This document shows, piece after piece, positions 63,393 through 64,000 of a DNA stretch of 64,000 nucleotides. The notes beneath the pieces are model-generated. The model had not been told where the DNA came from and made no database searches. It worked only from the letters and a program-made list of their open reading frames with translations. The first letter of the stretch is position 1. Each line of letters opens with the position of its first letter. A program made the position numbers and the translations under genes. This stretch comes from Salinispora arenicola (GTDB lineage Bacteria; Actinomycetota; Actinomycetes; Mycobacteriales; Micromonosporaceae): assembly GCF_006716065.1 (NCBI RefSeq), contig NZ_VFOL01000001.1, positions 496,001 to 560,000 on the forward strand, read 5' to 3'.

Positions 63393-63419
63393 CGGCGGGG
63401 CAACGAGCCGGCCCCGCCG
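63393..63419. terminator. Terminator hairpin between convergent genes
   Basis: CGGCGGGGC and GCCCCGCCG form a perfect 9-bp stem with a 9-nt loop, between the cyclotransferase-like gene and the leftward coiled-coil gene. Confidence 0.6.
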
Positions 63420-63503
63420 TGCGTCGTCAATCACACATCTGCAGCCGCTGCTCCCGCCCGGCGCTCGGTTGAGCACGGGTCGCGAGGGCCACGTCGACGA
63501 CGG

Positions 63504-64000
63504 TCAGTCGACCGCACCGCCGCCGGCACCGGCCTCCCCCTCGTCGTCGGCGAATGCCTCGACCGCCGCCTCGACCTCGCCGGTCCGGCGCCGGGCGACG
63601 GTGACCGACCGCTCGGCCGTCCGCCGCGCCAGAGTGCACCGGCTCAGTTCCTGCTCGGCGACGGCCCGCCTCCGCTCCAGTTCGGCGAGTTCCGCCTCGA
63701 TCGCGGTGAGTGCGTCCACCCCGGCCCGCTCGGCGTCCGCGGCCCCGGCCAGCTCTGCCTCGGCCCGCTCCTGGTCGGTGTGGGCCCTCGCCAGTTCCTT
63801 CGCCAGTGCCCGGCGCCGGCGCTCCCGCTCGGCGCGGGCCGCCCGCTCCGCCTGCCCGACCCGCGGGTCCGGCCGGTCCGGGGACGGCGGCTCCGCGGCC
63901 TCCTCCCCCTCGTCGTCTGCGGTAACCAGGTGCAGCTGCGGTCGCGGCACCTCGCCAAAGCCGGCGTACCGTGCGGCCCGAAGCAGACGGCCCGCGCGCA
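63504..64000 (-). CDS. C-terminal part of a coiled-coil protein (runs off the right edge)
   Basis: An open frame of 165 residues with no stop up to the window edge; the edge-proximal residues (RAGRLLRAARYAGFGEVPR) read as natural protein, so the start most likely lies beyond 64000. An internal GTG at 63950 could be an alternative start. Residues about 50-140 form a long Ala/Glu/Arg heptad coiled coil (ERERRRRALAKELARAHTDQ and onward), and the C-terminus is acidic/glycine-rich. Function not recognised. Confidence 0.6.
   Translation of the reverse strand, partial: RAGRLLRAARYAGFGEVPRPQLHLVTADDEGEEAAEPPSPDRPDPRVGQAERAARAERERRRRALAKELARAHTDQERAEAELAGAADAERAGVDALTAIEAELAELERRRAVAEQELSRCTLARRTAERSVTVARRRTGEVEAAVEAFADDEGEAGAGGGAVD

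Overview
The window is very GC-rich, gene-dense chromosomal DNA from a filamentous actinobacterium. The family content (DUF501, DUF4245, SigE-type ECF sigma factor, acyl-CoA carboxylase epsilon subunit, mycosin, GuaB1, LpdA), frequent GTG starts and the mycobacterium-like order mfd-lipoprotein-mazG-...-eno-ftsB-DUF501 suggest Micromonosporaceae (Micromonospora/Salinispora type); the genus is inference. I saw no rRNA, tRNA, CRISPR array, transposase or phage gene.

Layout. 1-9 kb: DUF501, FtsB-like and enolase form one leftward operon; a rightward lipoprotein follows; then a leftward lipoprotein-mazG pair and mfd. 9-17 kb: ppc, rmuC and a very large secreted subtilase, closed by a strong terminator. 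17-24 kb: ispH and xseA-xseB diverge; then DUF4245, glpX with a coupled YdcZ-type permease, and a ferredoxin-NADP reductase-like flavoprotein. 24-29 kb: rhomboid protease, secreted transglycosylase, four small uncharacterised or regulatory genes around two palindromes, and otsB. 29-36 kb: short-chain prenyl transferase, geranylgeranyl-reductase-like protein, pckG, two GtrA proteins, a PH-domain membrane protein and birA. 36-49 kb: the biotin-dependent acyl-CoA carboxylase genes birA, accD, accE, maf and accA are present, but accD and accE are separated by a leftward signalling block (membrane sensor/anti-sigma-like protein, ECF sigma, M50 protease, Ser/Thr kinase), and accE and maf by a three-gene type VII secretion-like operon ending in a mycosin. 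49-58 kb: guaB1, then two regulator/effector pairs with visible operators (MFS/MarR and TetR/DoxX), and a heterodimeric ABC exporter. 58-64 kb: a short threonyl-tRNA synthetase paralogue with two frameshifts, an XRE/TPR-type regulator, lpdA, a gamma-glutamylcyclotransferase-like gene and the end of a coiled-coil protein.

How it fits together. Several genes sit at the PEP-pyruvate-oxaloacetate node and in gluconeogenesis (eno, ppc, pckG, glpX). Biotin ligase and the alpha, beta and epsilon carboxylase subunits supply malonyl/methylmalonyl-CoA. ispH, the Z-prenyl transferase and the geranylgeranyl-reductase-like protein belong to isoprenoid metabolism.

Most interesting signal. Upstream of the broken threonyl-tRNA synthetase paralogue lies what looks like a complete ribosome-mediated attenuator: a -10 box 6 nt before an ATG, a 17-codon leader peptide (MHSAPRTTTPGHPGVPH) with three consecutive threonine codons, an internal hairpin over those codons, and a perfect 14-bp terminator-like hairpin before the synthetase start. 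A second general pattern is that many genes here have a TANNNT box 6-8 nt before the start codon and no Shine-Dalgarno, the signature of leaderless transcripts.
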